Positions 1 through 9,362 are shown, counted from the stretch's first letter. The stretch is 64,000 nt of DNA from CALKJP01 sp046299555 (GCA_046299555.1 JBKBHS010000005.1:1-64000), one strand, 5' to 3'. The notes: generated from the sequence alone by a model not told the origin. Numbers and translations are program-made.

Positions 1-2576
1 CCCGCATCTACAGGCGATGGAGCATCAAAGAAATTATAGGAAACGGTATCACTTGTTACACACGTTCCATTAACAATGGTAAGAGCATAATCATATAAAC
101 CCGATGTTGTAACATTAATTGGGGTATTATGTTGATTAGCATTACTAAATGTGGTTGTACCCGGTCCGTTAATTTGCGTCCAGGTTAAAGTACCAATGTT
201 AGGCGCTACACCTGATAAAACTGTATTTAATCCGCATATGCTGTCATCTGCTCCGGCATTGGCAGCGTTTGGCATTTCATCAAAGGTAAGTGTAACATTA
301 TCAGTTGTACTACATACCCCGTTTGTAATTGTCCATGAAGCGGTATAGGTTCCGTAAGTTGATGCCGTAACACTTGAAACATTACTATTTATATTAGAAA
401 ACAATAATGTTCCGGGACCTGATACCTGCGACCATGTTGCTGTTCCAATATTCGCAGTGTTTGCATTTAAAGATATTGTTAAACCGCAAATAGCATCATC
501 CAATCCGGCATCGGCTGTATTAGGCATTTCATCAAAGGTAATATTTACATTATCATTATTACTACATGCACCATTGGTAAATGTCCAGGTAAGTGTATAG
601 GTTCCATAAGCGCTTGCAGTTGCTGAAGTAGTTGGCGATGAAGCTGAGCCAAATGTAATTGTACCGGGTCCGCTTTGCATCGTCCAGTTACCTACACCTA
701 TATTGGGATTATTTCCATTTAAATTGATGCTTAATCCACAAACGGCAGCATCGTTACCTGCTGCTGAAGGAATAGGCATTTCATCAAAGGTTATGCTTAC
801 AGTACTGCTTGTTGAGCATGAACCATTATTGATTGTCCATTGTAATACATAGGTTCCATAAACAGATGCTGTAACTGATGTTGTAGGGCTATTAACATTA
901 TTAAATGAAATGGTTCCCGGCCCTGAAATTTGTGACCATGTTCCTGTTCCTAACGAAGGTGTATTACCTGACAATGTAGTTGTAAGTCCACATATGGATT
1001 GATTAGGTCCTGCATTAGATGATGCAGGGTTTTGATCAACAGTAACCGTTACGGAAGCACATGTTGTTGTATTACAAGTTCCTGCAGCCCTAACAAAATA
1101 GGTAGTTGTGTTTGTGGGCGATACGCTTATGGAGTTTCCGGTTCCAACTAAAGTTCCACCACAACTGCCACTATACCATTGCCATTGCGCACCGGTACCT
1201 AAACTTCCTCCATTTACGGTTAATGTAGTTGAGTTTCCTACACAAATAACCGATGGGTTAGCAGTTGCAGATGTGGGAGGGCTTGAGTTAGAATTCATTG
1301 TAATATTTATACATTGAGCACTGCTTGTACCACAACCGTTACTTGCCGTTACACAAATATTGCCACCTGATGTACCTGCCGTAGTTGTAATTGATGTAGT
1401 ACCTTGGCCGGAGTTTATTGTCCATCCGGCTGGTACCGTCCATGTATAACTTGTAGCTCCTGAAATAGCTGAAATTGAGTAGGTATTAGAAGAATTTGGA
1501 CATGCCGGATTATTTCCACTTATTGCTCCTGGTGTAGCAGGTGGAGAACCAATAGTAACAGCTAAACATCGTGAAGGACTTGTACCGCAGGCATTAGAAG
1601 CGGTAACACAAATATTTCCCGTACTTGAGCCTGCTGTAACATTAATGCTTGTTGTACCCTGACCGGAGTTAATTGTCCAACCTGCAGGAACTGTCCAGTT
1701 ATAAGAAGTAGCCCCTGAAACAGCCGAAATAGAATAAGTAAGATTTTGACCTGCGCAAACAGATGTACTACCGGTTATTGGTGCAGGTTGTGCAGGAGCA
1801 GTAATTGAAGTAACAGGAAAACAAGCGGGAGTACTTGTACCACATAAGTTAGAAGCTGTTACACAAATATTTCCCGGATTTGCACCGGCTGTTACACTTA
1901 TACTCGTTGTGCCTTGACCTGAATTAATTGTCCACCCTGATGGTACTGTCCATGTATAACTTGTTGCATTTGCAACCGCTGAAATTGAGTAGGTATTAAC
2001 TGTTCCAATGCATGGTGTAGAGTTTCCACTAATAGCACCCGGCTGATTGGCAGGTACAGCTTGATTAGATGGAACATATGTCATGGTTATTTCAATTCTA
2101 TTAATACAAACATCATTACCAGTACAAATTTGAAAATTATTTACGCCACCATAGTTATATCCAGGAATACCGCAAGGAAAGGTTGAACTTGTTGTTGCTG
2201 CAACTCCACAAGGGAAAGAAGAGCATAAACAACCGGTATTTCCTTCATAAACTGTTGGAAATGTATTTCCATTAATAGTAGCAGTTAATCCTCCTCCTGC
2301 ACAACTTGCAGAGAAATAGTTAATAGATATATTTGTAACTATGTTACCCGGAGGAACCGGATCAATAAAAGTACTAGTACTACATGGTGCAGTATTGCCA
2401 CAATAACTTCCCGGAGTATTAAAACACCAATAATCTGCTCCACATACCGTACAACCACCACATGCTTGAAAACCTCCATATGTTATAGTGGTAGTTGCTG
2501 TTTGAGAATATGATTTATTTATAAAAATAAAATTTAAAATTAAACTAAAGTAAACTAATGTATAATTTTTTCTCAT
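1..2576 (-). CDS. Giant repeat-rich secreted adhesin-like protein, N-terminal part (runs off window)
   Basis: The reading frame opens with ATG at 2576 and stays open to the window edge, so at least 858 residues are present and the C terminus is missing. The first 25 residues (MRKNYTLVYF...NKSYSQ) form a Sec signal peptide. A Cys-rich region of about 130 residues follows. Next come three PKD-like repeats of exactly 85 residues with the core TYSISAVxxATSYxWTVPxGW, then an Ig-like stretch, then at least four repeats of 84 residues with cores such as SGPGTI and ITFDEMP. Proteins of this build in Bacteroidota are usually surface adhesins or gliding-type filaments exported by T9SS and carry a C-terminal sorting domain, which cannot be checked here. 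Exact function is unknown. The secreted, repeat-built architecture is secure. Confidence 0.85.
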   Translation of the reverse strand, partial: MRKNYTLVYFSLILNFIFINKSYSQTATTTITYGGFQACGGCTVCGADYWCFNTPGSYCGNTAPCSTSTFIDPVPPGNIVTNISINYFSASCAGGGLTATINGNTFPTVYEGNTGCLCSSFPCGVAATTSSTFPCGIPGYNYGGVNNFQICTGNDVCINRIEITMTYVPSNQAVPANQPGAISGNSTPCIGTVNTYSISAVANATSYTWTVPSGWTINSGQGTTSISVTAGANPGNICVTASNLCGTSTPACFPVTSITAPAQPAPITGSTSVCAGQNLTYSISAVSGATSYNWTVPAGWTINSGQGTTSINVTAGSSTGNICVTASNACGTSPSRCLAVTIGSPPATPGAISGNNPACPNSSNTYSISAISGATSYTWTVPAGWTINSGQGTTSITTTAGTSGGNICVTASNGCGTSSAQCINITMNSNSSPPTSATANPSVICVGNSTTLTVNGGSLGTGAQWQWYSGSCGGTLVGTGNSISVSPTNTTTYFVRAAGTCNTTTCASVTVTVDQNPASSNAGPNQSICGLTTTLSGNTPSLGTGTWSQISGPGTISFNNVNSPTTSVTASVYGTYVLQWTINNGSCSTSSTVSITFDEMPIPSAAGNDAAVCGLSINLNGNNPNIGVGNWTMQSGPGTITFGSASSPTTSATASAYGTYTLTWTFTNGACSNNDNVNITFDEMPNTADAGLDDAICGLTISLNANTANIGTATWSQVSGPGTLLFSNINSNVSSVTASTYGTYTASWTITNGVCSTTDNVTLTFDEMPNAANAGADDSICGLNTVLSGVAPNIGTLTWTQINGPGTTTFSNANQHNTPINVTTSGLYDYALTIVNGTCVTSDTVSYNFFDAPSPVDA

Positions 2577-2663
2577 AAATAAATCAACAATTATGATAAT
2601 AAAATATAATTTATATTTATTACTAATTTTTAAAAAGTTGATAGATAAATTAAATTATATTTA

Positions 2664-2693
2664 CAAAATTAAATTAATTTAACAATATCACAA
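2664..2693 (-). promoter_or_regulatory. Bacteroidota-type promoter for the adhesin gene
   Basis: On the minus strand a -33 TTG (2693-2691) is followed after 19 bases by TAATTTTG (2671-2664), a perfect match to the -7 consensus TAnnTTTG. It lies about 90 bases upstream of the adhesin start. Pattern match only; the surrounding DNA is very AT-rich. Confidence 0.5.
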
Positions 2694-2725
2694 GAATTTT
2701 ACGAATAAATTTAAACAAAAGTTAC

Positions 2726-2750
2726 AAAAAAGCCCCGGTAAAACCGAGGC
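2726..2750 (-). terminator. Rho-independent terminator after the small Ala/Pro/Thr-rich gene
   Basis: Read on the minus strand, an 8-bp stem GCCTCGGT/ACCGGGGC (one G-U pair) with a 3-base loop is followed directly by six T. It sits 26 bases beyond the stop codon of the gene at 2776-3159 and separates it from the adhesin gene. Confidence 0.85.
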
Positions 2751-2775
2751 TTAAAATTTTTAAATTATTTTTTTA

Positions 2776-3159
2776 TTAATCTGCTTTTTTACTTTCAGTT
2801 TTAGTTGCAGGTAAACCACCTTCATTTACAGAAATACCTTTAGGAGCCGGTTCGCGATTTACCTCTGCTTTTTTAACATTTTTTGCAGGAGCTAATTTAC
2901 CGGCAGGTTGCGCAGGGGTTGCGGGAGTTGCAGTTCGAGTTTCTGATTTTGAAGCAGGTGTTGCAGGAGTTGCAGGAGTTGCAGCTTGAGTTTCATTTTT
3001 GGTTGTTGGATTTGCAGGACGAGCAACTGTTGCTTTATTTTCAGCAGCTTTTGAAGCAGGTTCCGGTTTACTTTCTACTGCTTTACGTTCTTGTGCTAAT
3101 AAATTATTTGCAATAAAAATACTTGCTATAAGCAATGTGTTAAAAAGATGTTTTTTCAT
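2776..3159 (-). CDS. Small secreted Ala/Pro/Thr/Lys-rich low-complexity protein
   Basis: A 127-residue protein of unrecognised family. Residues 1-22 (MKKHLFNTLL...NNLLAQ) are a clear Sec signal peptide ending in a typical cleavage site. The mature part is low complexity, with repeated ATPATPA and ASKSETRTA blocks and many Lys and Glu, so it is probably disordered and charged. The corresponding DNA is an imperfect tandem repeat at about 2900-3000. It ends at a good terminator (2726-2750) and lies about 50 bases downstream of the triple-SPOR gene, so it may be the last gene of that transcript or have its own promoter; a TAATTTTG box overlaps the upstream stop at 3204-3211. A periplasmic linker or envelope-associated role is a guess. 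Confidence 0.7.
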   Translation of the reverse strand: MKKHLFNTLLIASIFIANNLLAQERKAVESKPEPASKAAENKATVARPANPTTKNETQAATPATPATPASKSETRTATPATPAQPAGKLAPAKNVKKAEVNREPAPKGISVNEGGLPATKTESKKAD

Positions 3160-3208
3160 AGTACTTGTTTTTAGTTGTGATTAATTTTACATAAAAATCG
3201 TGCCAAAA

Positions 3209-5488
3209 TTATTTAAGCAATTCTATCGCTTCTTGAACAGGTATTAATTGTTCTTTAAAAAAGGCAACAATAAATGCATCATTAATTCCATATTTATTTA
3301 CTAATTCATTTTTATAAAGATTAGCTTTTTCGTAATCGGTAAATGAACCAACGGTATAACGTGTTAATCCACTTTCGGTATATTGTTTTTCAACATTGCT
3401 GATGGCACTTATTTTTTCTTTTATTTCAGCTGGAGGCTCATTTTTAAAAGCACCAATTTGTACTTTAAATCTTATTTGTGATTTATCAATGGTATTGATG
3501 GCTTTGGTATCGTCAATATCTACATTTTTTTCTTTTGGAGCTATGGTTGCACCAGCTTCGCTTAATGGAACTCTTTTACCATTTTTATAAGCCACAATAA
3601 AAGCTCCGCTGTAGCCTTTTAGCAGCATATTTACTTTATGTTTGGCAGCATCGTTAAAGTTTGTAAAAGAACCCGTTAAATATTTTGTTAAACCTTCTTC
3701 TGTTGTTATTACTACTAAATCATTAACATCTGTAAAAATATTTTTTGAGATTTTTGATTTATAGGCACCTAATTGCACTCTAAAAACTATTACATCTTTA
3801 GAATCATTAGAGGTAAATTCTTCACTATTTGAAATTGCGGTTTGTTTGTTTTGATTATTGGTGCTTTGTATTGATGTATTATTATTCGTTTTAGCTTCGT
3901 TGTTATTTGTTTTTTGATAATTATCCTTTTCTGTTAAAGTATTGCCTTGATTTGAAGTTAATGTTTGATTTTGCGAATTTTTAGGTAATTCATTATTCGA
4001 TTTTGTTGTGTTATATGCTGTTGAAGCAGTTTGAGTTGATGAAGCTTTAGGGGTACTAAATTTTCCATCTTTAAATTCAACCACTTTTGCATTGGTAATT
4101 CCTAAGGCAATAAGTTCATCTTTTCTCTTTTCTGCCTGCATTTGCGAAGGATAATTTCCGGCTGTATAAACAGTAAGATTATTATCAAGTGTGGTAGTAG
4201 CTATATCCGGAATACTTAAAAATTTATTAATCAATTCCGGTGGTACTCCGGATGTAAATTCTCCTAATTGTACTGTAAACATTCGTCTATCAGCAAATAA
4301 TTTAACTCGTTTTGCATCTTCGGTTTCGGTAGTATTTATAATTTTAGCAAATACTCCGGTTGAATCCATATATCTATCGTATTCTAACTGAATAATGGAG
4401 TCGGTTAATTCTTCGCCTCTCATGGTAACAAATACACCGCTACGAGTTGGTAATTCATCATCTTTATAATCGGGTACTCCATCATTATCTTCATCAATCG
4501 GACAACCATTCATATCCACTTTTATCCCCGGTGGAGTATTGGCACATTTATCAATAAAATCATGCACTCCATCTCCATCACTATCTTCTATATCTTCAGC
4601 CAATAAATCAAAATCTGAAAATTCTTCTTCTTTTTCTTCAGCATCTTTTCTAAACATAAAATCATAGGTTAATGAAGCTGAAGTGTATAAAAACATATCA
4701 TTTCGAGGGTTTCCTATTCTTCCCGGAATACCATCTTTTGCTACTCCATCTACATAATCAGTAAATGTGTAATAAAGCGTGGTACCTATTTTAAAGTCAA
4801 CTCTATCGGATAAATGCGTTCTTACGTGAAAACCCAATGGAACGGCAAATGAACGCTCTGCATATTTTCCGTATCCATCTAAATTGGATTCTCTAATATC
4901 TGTTTCGTAAGTATAGTCTCTTTGTAAATATTTAGCTGTAGCAGCATAAGGGTCGTTTTCTGCTAAATTTCTTATAGAGCCGTCAGACCAATAATAATAC
5001 AAATTTCCTTGCGCATCGTATAAATCGGTTTTTGATAAAAATTCAAATGTATTAAAGCCGATTGATAAAACCGGCTCAACTAATCTGTCTTTCTTTAAAA
5101 TATGATGAAAGTTATAAGCTAATGATACCCCACCCGCTCTAATTTCTGATTGGAAATTTAGATTTCTGTCTATACTTCTTTCATTAGCTCCCAATTTACC
5201 GAATAAAACGCCAAAATTTATTTCTAAAAAAGGATTTAATTTTTTTCCTAAATATAATTCGTAGCCTAAACGGCTAACCATTGGATGACTGTATGTTTTT
5301 TCTTGGATATCGCCAACAAAAGCAAACATGCCGGAACCAATTCCCAAAACAGGATTTAAAGGAATTTGCTGACGTTCTCTTACTTTAGGAGATTTTGAAG
5401 GTGTATCAATATTAGAAGTATCCTTTTGCGCAAATGCCAAAAAAGCAAGAAGATTTAATATAATTAATAAAAGAAAGTACTTACGCAT
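3209..5488 (-). CDS. Outer-membrane beta-barrel protein with thrombospondin-3 repeats and three SPOR domains
   Basis: A 759-residue envelope protein. The longest frame begins at a TTG (5500), but an ATG at 5488 gives the signal peptide MRKYFLLLIILNLLAFLAFAQ, so I chose that. Order: signal peptide; a beta-barrel-like region at about 40-280 with alternating strands and YYYWSDGSI and RDYTYET motifs; two Asp-rich calcium-binding thrombospondin-3 repeats (DSDGDGVHDFIDKC and DEDNDGVPDYKD) at about 305-345; then three SPOR-type repeats at about 400-480, 565-645 and 675-759, each starting with (F/T)(K/R/T)VQ(L/I)G. SPOR domains bind glycan strands lacking peptide stems, so the protein could link the outer membrane to peptidoglycan. 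Its barrel is paralogous to the one encoded at 7100-8452, and its SPOR domains resemble the one encoded at 5510-7057. Exact function is not known. Confidence 0.8.
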   Translation of the reverse strand: MRKYFLLLIILNLLAFLAFAQKDTSNIDTPSKSPKVRERQQIPLNPVLGIGSGMFAFVGDIQEKTYSHPMVSRLGYELYLGKKLNPFLEINFGVLFGKLGANERSIDRNLNFQSEIRAGGVSLAYNFHHILKKDRLVEPVLSIGFNTFEFLSKTDLYDAQGNLYYYWSDGSIRNLAENDPYAATAKYLQRDYTYETDIRESNLDGYGKYAERSFAVPLGFHVRTHLSDRVDFKIGTTLYYTFTDYVDGVAKDGIPGRIGNPRNDMFLYTSASLTYDFMFRKDAEEKEEEFSDFDLLAEDIEDSDGDGVHDFIDKCANTPPGIKVDMNGCPIDEDNDGVPDYKDDELPTRSGVFVTMRGEELTDSIIQLEYDRYMDSTGVFAKIINTTETEDAKRVKLFADRRMFTVQLGEFTSGVPPELINKFLSIPDIATTTLDNNLTVYTAGNYPSQMQAEKRKDELIALGITNAKVVEFKDGKFSTPKASSTQTASTAYNTTKSNNELPKNSQNQTLTSNQGNTLTEKDNYQKTNNNEAKTNNNTSIQSTNNQNKQTAISNSEEFTSNDSKDVIVFRVQLGAYKSKISKNIFTDVNDLVVITTEEGLTKYLTGSFTNFNDAAKHKVNMLLKGYSGAFIVAYKNGKRVPLSEAGATIAPKEKNVDIDDTKAINTIDKSQIRFKVQIGAFKNEPPAEIKEKISAISNVEKQYTESGLTRYTVGSFTDYEKANLYKNELVNKYGINDAFIVAFFKEQLIPVQEAIELLK

Positions 5489-5509
5489 CTTAGGAAACAA
5501 TGATTAAAA

Positions 5510-7057
5510 CTATTGTACCCAACGTTGATTACTAATCATTAAGGCTTCTTGAACTGTAATTCTTACGCCATTATTGTATGCGGTTACAAACGGGCCATTT
5601 ACACCATTAGTCGTTTTTACGTATTCTCTTTTATCTCTTGCTTCTTTGTATTGTGTATAGCCTCCAATGGTATATTTTTTCCAACCTTCATGGTCTTCAA
5701 CATTTACATAGTCCTCAATTCCTTTTGTAGTTTTAAAATAACTTGCGCTAACAGGAGTATGTCCGGCTGCAATTTGAACTCTAAAATTAATTCCGGTTTG
5801 TGGAGCCGGTATATTAGTTATATTATTTCCTCCTCCATTATTCACTTTAGTAGCAGCTTGTCTGCCAGCATTAGTTGATGTGGTTGTAGAAGCTTGTTGT
5901 TGACCGGAACCAGTATTTTGCTTGTTTATTGCTGCTTGAATATTATTACTGCTATTCAAATCAGCTTGATTATTATTATTTTGAGCTATCGCAGGTGTAG
6001 CATCTAAATTAATTTCCTGACGTTCGATTATTGATTTTTTAGTTTCATCGTTTTCTACATACGAAAACTCACCATTTAAGTAATAAACGCCTGTAATGCC
6101 CGGGGCAACGGTAATTTTATAAGATACTTTAATGGTAGGTTCAGCCGGTAAGGACATCCATAAAAATTTTGCTTTTTGATCTACAAATGAAAATACTCCT
6201 TGACTTGCTTCAATATTAGTTGCTGTAAAACCAACAGGTAGTGTTTCTTGTAATTTTGCAAATCCTGCAATTGCACCTTTATTAACTGTAATATTTACAA
6301 TAATCTCTCTATTTGAAGCTAGATTAGCGGTATTGATGGTTCTAATACATTGAACTGAACCACTTGCTAAATTAACATTTTGTGTATTATTTGTTAATGT
6401 TTGATTTACCGGATTATCATCTTCCTCGTCTTCTTCTTCCTCATCGTTTGAAGCAGAATTGTTATTTTGCGCTATAGGTGTACTGTTTGTATTTGTATTT
6501 AAATTATTATTAGATGTAGAAATTGAATTAGATGAAGATGAACCAGAATCATCATCATCTTCGTCCTCCTCATCATCACTATTATTATTATTTGTTTGTG
6601 TTGTATTATTAGCTAATGGGGCTGAAGATGAAGGAGTAACTTTAATATTCTTAATAGGCATTTCTGCGTTTTTCTTATCATTATTTTCTAAATAAGAAAA
6701 AATACCATTAAATGAAAAATCACCGGAAATATTATCAGCCACTTTAACTTTGTAAGAAACTTTAAATTCAGCATCAGCAGGTAAACTCATCCAAATAAAT
6801 TTAACCTTTTGATCACTGAAAGTAAATGAACCTCCTTTAGCATCGCCTGAACTTGCTGTAAAACCGGCCGGTAAATCTTGTTGCAATTTTGCAAACCCTG
6901 ATATTGTCCCTTTACTGATTGTTATTTCAACCGTAAACTCATCTCCTGCTTTAACAGTATCAGGCGATTTTTGATTTATGGTAACTGTATTGCTAACTAA
7001 TGCTTGATAAATTAAAAGTATGAATAAGTTTAAAAGTAAAACAATGTTTCTGAGCAT
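5510..7057 (-). CDS. Secreted protein with duplicated Ig-like domain, acidic linker and C-terminal SPOR domain
   Basis: A 515-residue protein. The N terminus (MLRNIVLLLNLFILLIYQALVS) is a signal peptide or membrane anchor. Two homologous domains of about 80 residues follow, at about 28-115 and 240-330. Both contain GFAKLQ, LP(A/V)GFTA and (F/L)(I/W)WMSLPA-type motifs, so they arose by duplication. I do not recognise the family; the fold is probably an all-beta Ig/cohesin-like one. The linker between them holds long Asp/Glu runs and Asn/Ser/Thr tracts. The C-terminal 85 residues form a SPOR domain beginning FRVQIAAG. The gene lies between two beta-barrel genes with spacings of 21 and 42 bases on one strand, which suggests an operon and a shared job at the cell wall. 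That job is inferred from the domains. Confidence 0.78.
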   Translation of the reverse strand: MLRNIVLLLNLFILLIYQALVSNTVTINQKSPDTVKAGDEFTVEITISKGTISGFAKLQQDLPAGFTASSGDAKGGSFTFSDQKVKFIWMSLPADAEFKVSYKVKVADNISGDFSFNGIFSYLENNDKKNAEMPIKNIKVTPSSSAPLANNTTQTNNNNSDDEEDEDDDDSGSSSSNSISTSNNNLNTNTNSTPIAQNNNSASNDEEEEDEEDDNPVNQTLTNNTQNVNLASGSVQCIRTINTANLASNREIIVNITVNKGAIAGFAKLQETLPVGFTATNIEASQGVFSFVDQKAKFLWMSLPAEPTIKVSYKITVAPGITGVYYLNGEFSYVENDETKKSIIERQEINLDATPAIAQNNNNQADLNSSNNIQAAINKQNTGSGQQQASTTTSTNAGRQAATKVNNGGGNNITNIPAPQTGINFRVQIAAGHTPVSASYFKTTKGIEDYVNVEDHEGWKKYTIGGYTQYKEARDKREYVKTTNGVNGPFVTAYNNGVRITVQEALMISNQRWVQ

Positions 7058-7099
7058 AGTGTAATTTAAGTTTAGTTAAGTTAGTCCCTTTTAATATGT

Positions 7100-8452
7100 T
7101 TATTGTTCAAAGAAATAATCTATCAATTTATGCAATTTCTCAACAGTAAGTGTTGATTCTCCTTCAAAAAACATATCAATATTTTTCGCAATTTCTTCAG
7201 GCGAAATGTAGCCATCGCCATTCAAATCAGCAACACGAAATTCAGCCGGTAATTTTGAACTTCCACCGGTATTTGTTCCTGATGAAGCCATGCGTTTTTG
7301 TTGTTGCTGTTCGCCAATTTTCATTAATGTTGCTAAACTTGGATTTTCTTTAAATACATTTTCGCGCGCTGTTGACAATTCTTCTTTTGCCATCATTTCC
7401 GCTAATTTTGATTCTGTAAGTGCCACTCCATCTTTATCAACTGCAGCTCCTTTTAAGGTATTGGGTTCTTTATCTAAATGATCAGGTATTCCATCACCAT
7501 CGGTATCAAGCGGACATCCATTTTTATCAACCTTAACACCCTTTGGTGTATTTTGACATAAATCATCTATATCTTTTACTCCATCATCATCAGAATCCAT
7601 TTTTTCCAAATCGGAAAATTTTACGTCTTTGTAGATAGCTTCTTTTTCTTTACGCGCTTTATTAGCTCCTAACTGATAATGCAGTGACACATTCGTATAC
7701 AAATAACTATCATTGCTTCCATCAGCTTTCCAATTATCTAAATAGTCAGTTTGTGTTAGACAATATGTTCCTGAAATTTTTATATTTAAACTACGTGATA
7801 ATCTAAAATCTAAACCAGCTGTTAGTGGTATTGCAATAGTATTGCGTGGGTAATTGTTTGTAGAATCAGTTAGTTTGGTTTCGTATTTATAATCGCGTGA
7901 AATGGGAGTAGCAATTAAGTAAGTAGAATCAGATTCAGGTAAATTCATTATACTGCCATTTGACCAAATGTAATAATCATTGCCATTTGCATCTTTATAA
8001 TCACCTCTCGGGTCGAACATCATATATCCCGCACCAACTGCAATAAAAGGAGTGAATAATGATTTACGATTGATTATTTTATCATTATCAAAATGAAAAA
8101 CAAGATCTAATCCAACTTGAGTTACAGAGCTTTCAAAATTATACATAACATTATTTGAAAACTGGCTATGAGCAACTTTACCCATTAATCCATTAAATTG
8201 TAAGCCAATAAAGTTTCCGAAACGTTGTTCTACAGCTAAATGATAACCAGGACGAATATGAGTAAGCGTACCCACACTGTATGTTTTTTGCATTTCTCCA
8301 AAATAGGATAAAACACCTACTCCGGCTCCAATTGAAGGTAATTTACTGATGTAATTATCTTCATCGAATTGAGCCAATGAAGTAGTTGTTAAAACACAAA
8401 TTAATGTTGCAGTAACAAAGTAATTTTTAACCATAAATAATGCATTTAACAT
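7100..8452 (-). CDS. Outer-membrane beta-barrel protein with thrombospondin-3 repeats and an EF-hand
   Basis: A 450-residue protein with a signal peptide; a second ATG at 8434 (MVKNYFVTATLICV...SLAQ) is an equally good start. A barrel-like region at about 30-255 shares YYIWSNGSI, RDYKYET and TDYLD motifs with the barrel of the protein encoded at 3209-5488, so the two are paralogues. Thrombospondin-3 calcium-binding repeats (DSDDDGVKDIDDLC and DTDGDGIPDHLD) follow at about 287-330. A helical linker and one EF-hand loop (DLNGDGYISPEE) come near the C terminus. Unlike its paralogue it has no SPOR domain. It is first in the three-gene set 8452-3209. A structural envelope or calcium-responsive role is inferred only. 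Confidence 0.78.
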   Translation of the reverse strand: MLNALFMVKNYFVTATLICVLTTTSLAQFDEDNYISKLPSIGAGVGVLSYFGEMQKTYSVGTLTHIRPGYHLAVEQRFGNFIGLQFNGLMGKVAHSQFSNNVMYNFESSVTQVGLDLVFHFDNDKIINRKSLFTPFIAVGAGYMMFDPRGDYKDANGNDYYIWSNGSIMNLPESDSTYLIATPISRDYKYETKLTDSTNNYPRNTIAIPLTAGLDFRLSRSLNIKISGTYCLTQTDYLDNWKADGSNDSYLYTNVSLHYQLGANKARKEKEAIYKDVKFSDLEKMDSDDDGVKDIDDLCQNTPKGVKVDKNGCPLDTDGDGIPDHLDKEPNTLKGAAVDKDGVALTESKLAEMMAKEELSTARENVFKENPSLATLMKIGEQQQQKRMASSGTNTGGSSKLPAEFRVADLNGDGYISPEEIAKNIDMFFEGESTLTVEKLHKLIDYFFEQ

Positions 8453-8619
8453 TAATTAAGTTCTAAAAGTAAAACAAAATTTTTTTTCTAAAAACTTTTT
8501 TGAAAAATTATTAACAATTTTATAGGGTGTTTAATTACTTTGTTAAGTCAAAAAATACTTATTCTAGATTGATTTTTAACACTTTACATATTTACATTAA
8601 AAAAATAAGCATGTTGAAA

Positions 8620-8643
8620 AACTTGTTTATAAAAGTTCAAGTT
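8620..8643 (-). terminator. Weak AT-rich hairpin after the LOG-family gene
   Basis: Read on the minus strand, AACTTG and CAAGTT pair across a 12-base loop and are followed by a short T run, just beyond the stop codon at 8647. The stem is only 6 bp with little GC, so termination here is tentative. The rest of the 194-base gap up to 8453-8646 is AT-rich and shows nothing else clear. Confidence 0.3.
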
Positions 8644-8646
8644 AAA

Positions 8647-9351
8647 TTAAAAATTAGGCTTAAGTAAATATTTTGAATAAAATTCAACGATTTCTTTTAC
8701 TGCTTCATCGGGTGTATCAACAACTTTAAAGAGAAACATATCTTCGGGACTAACAAATTTCCCGTTTTCTAAAAGTGTTTTTTTAATCCAATCAACCAAT
8801 CCAGACCAATAATCTTTACCAACTAAAATAATTGGAAATGCTCCAATTTTTTTGGTTTGAATGAGTGTTAATGCTTCAAATAATTCGTCCAGTGTTCCAA
8901 AGCCTCCGGGCAATACTACAAAGCCTTGAGCGTATTTTATAAACATTACTTTACGAACAAAAAAGTAATCGAAGTTTAAAAATTTATCGGAATCAATGTA
9001 ATCGTTTCCTTTTTGCTCAAAAGGTAATTCTATATTTAAACCTACTGATTTCCCATTACCGCGTTTTGCTCCTTTGTTAGCGGCTTCCATAATTCCTGGC
9101 CCGCCACCTGTTATTATACCATATCCTTCTTGTGTAAGTTTATAGGCAATTTCTTCCGCCATTTGATAATATGGATTATCGGGTTTTGTTCGGGCAGAAC
9201 CAAATATGGAAACGCATGGACCAATTTTAGTAAGCTTTTCAAAGCCTTCTACAAACTCGGCCATTATTTTAAATAATTGCCAGGAATTGGCTCCTTTTAA
9301 TTCGCTCCAGTCTTTGTCGGCAAATGCTTTTCTAATTTTTTCTTCGCTCAT
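8647..9351 (-). CDS. LOG-family (TIGR00730) nucleoside 5'-monophosphate phosphoribohydrolase
   Basis: A 234-residue Rossmann-fold protein of the LOG / TIGR00730 family. It carries both family signatures: GGGPGIMEAANKGA at about 75-90 and PGGFGTLDE at about 145-155, which bind the phosphoribosyl substrate and hold catalytic Arg and Glu residues. Family members cleave nucleoside monophosphates to a free base and ribose 5-phosphate. Plant and pathogen members release cytokinins, but in most bacteria the role is nucleotide salvage or clean-up. The N-terminal extension of about 40 residues fits the longer bacterial subgroup. It lies 11 bases downstream of uvrA on the same strand, so they are likely co-transcribed. 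The older label lysine decarboxylase for this family is wrong. Substrate unknown. Confidence 0.88.
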   Translation of the reverse strand: MSEEKIRKAFADKDWSELKGANSWQLFKIMAEFVEGFEKLTKIGPCVSIFGSARTKPDNPYYQMAEEIAYKLTQEGYGIITGGGPGIMEAANKGAKRGNGKSVGLNIELPFEQKGNDYIDSDKFLNFDYFFVRKVMFIKYAQGFVVLPGGFGTLDELFEALTLIQTKKIGAFPIILVGKDYWSGLVDWIKKTLLENGKFVSPEDMFLFKVVDTPDEAVKEIVEFYSKYLLKPNF

Positions 9352-9362
9352 AATTTTGTTTG

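Noticed and set aside
5549..5878. Plus-strand ORF opposite the SPOR protein gene
   Set aside because: It lies inside a domain-supported gene and shows no family pattern.
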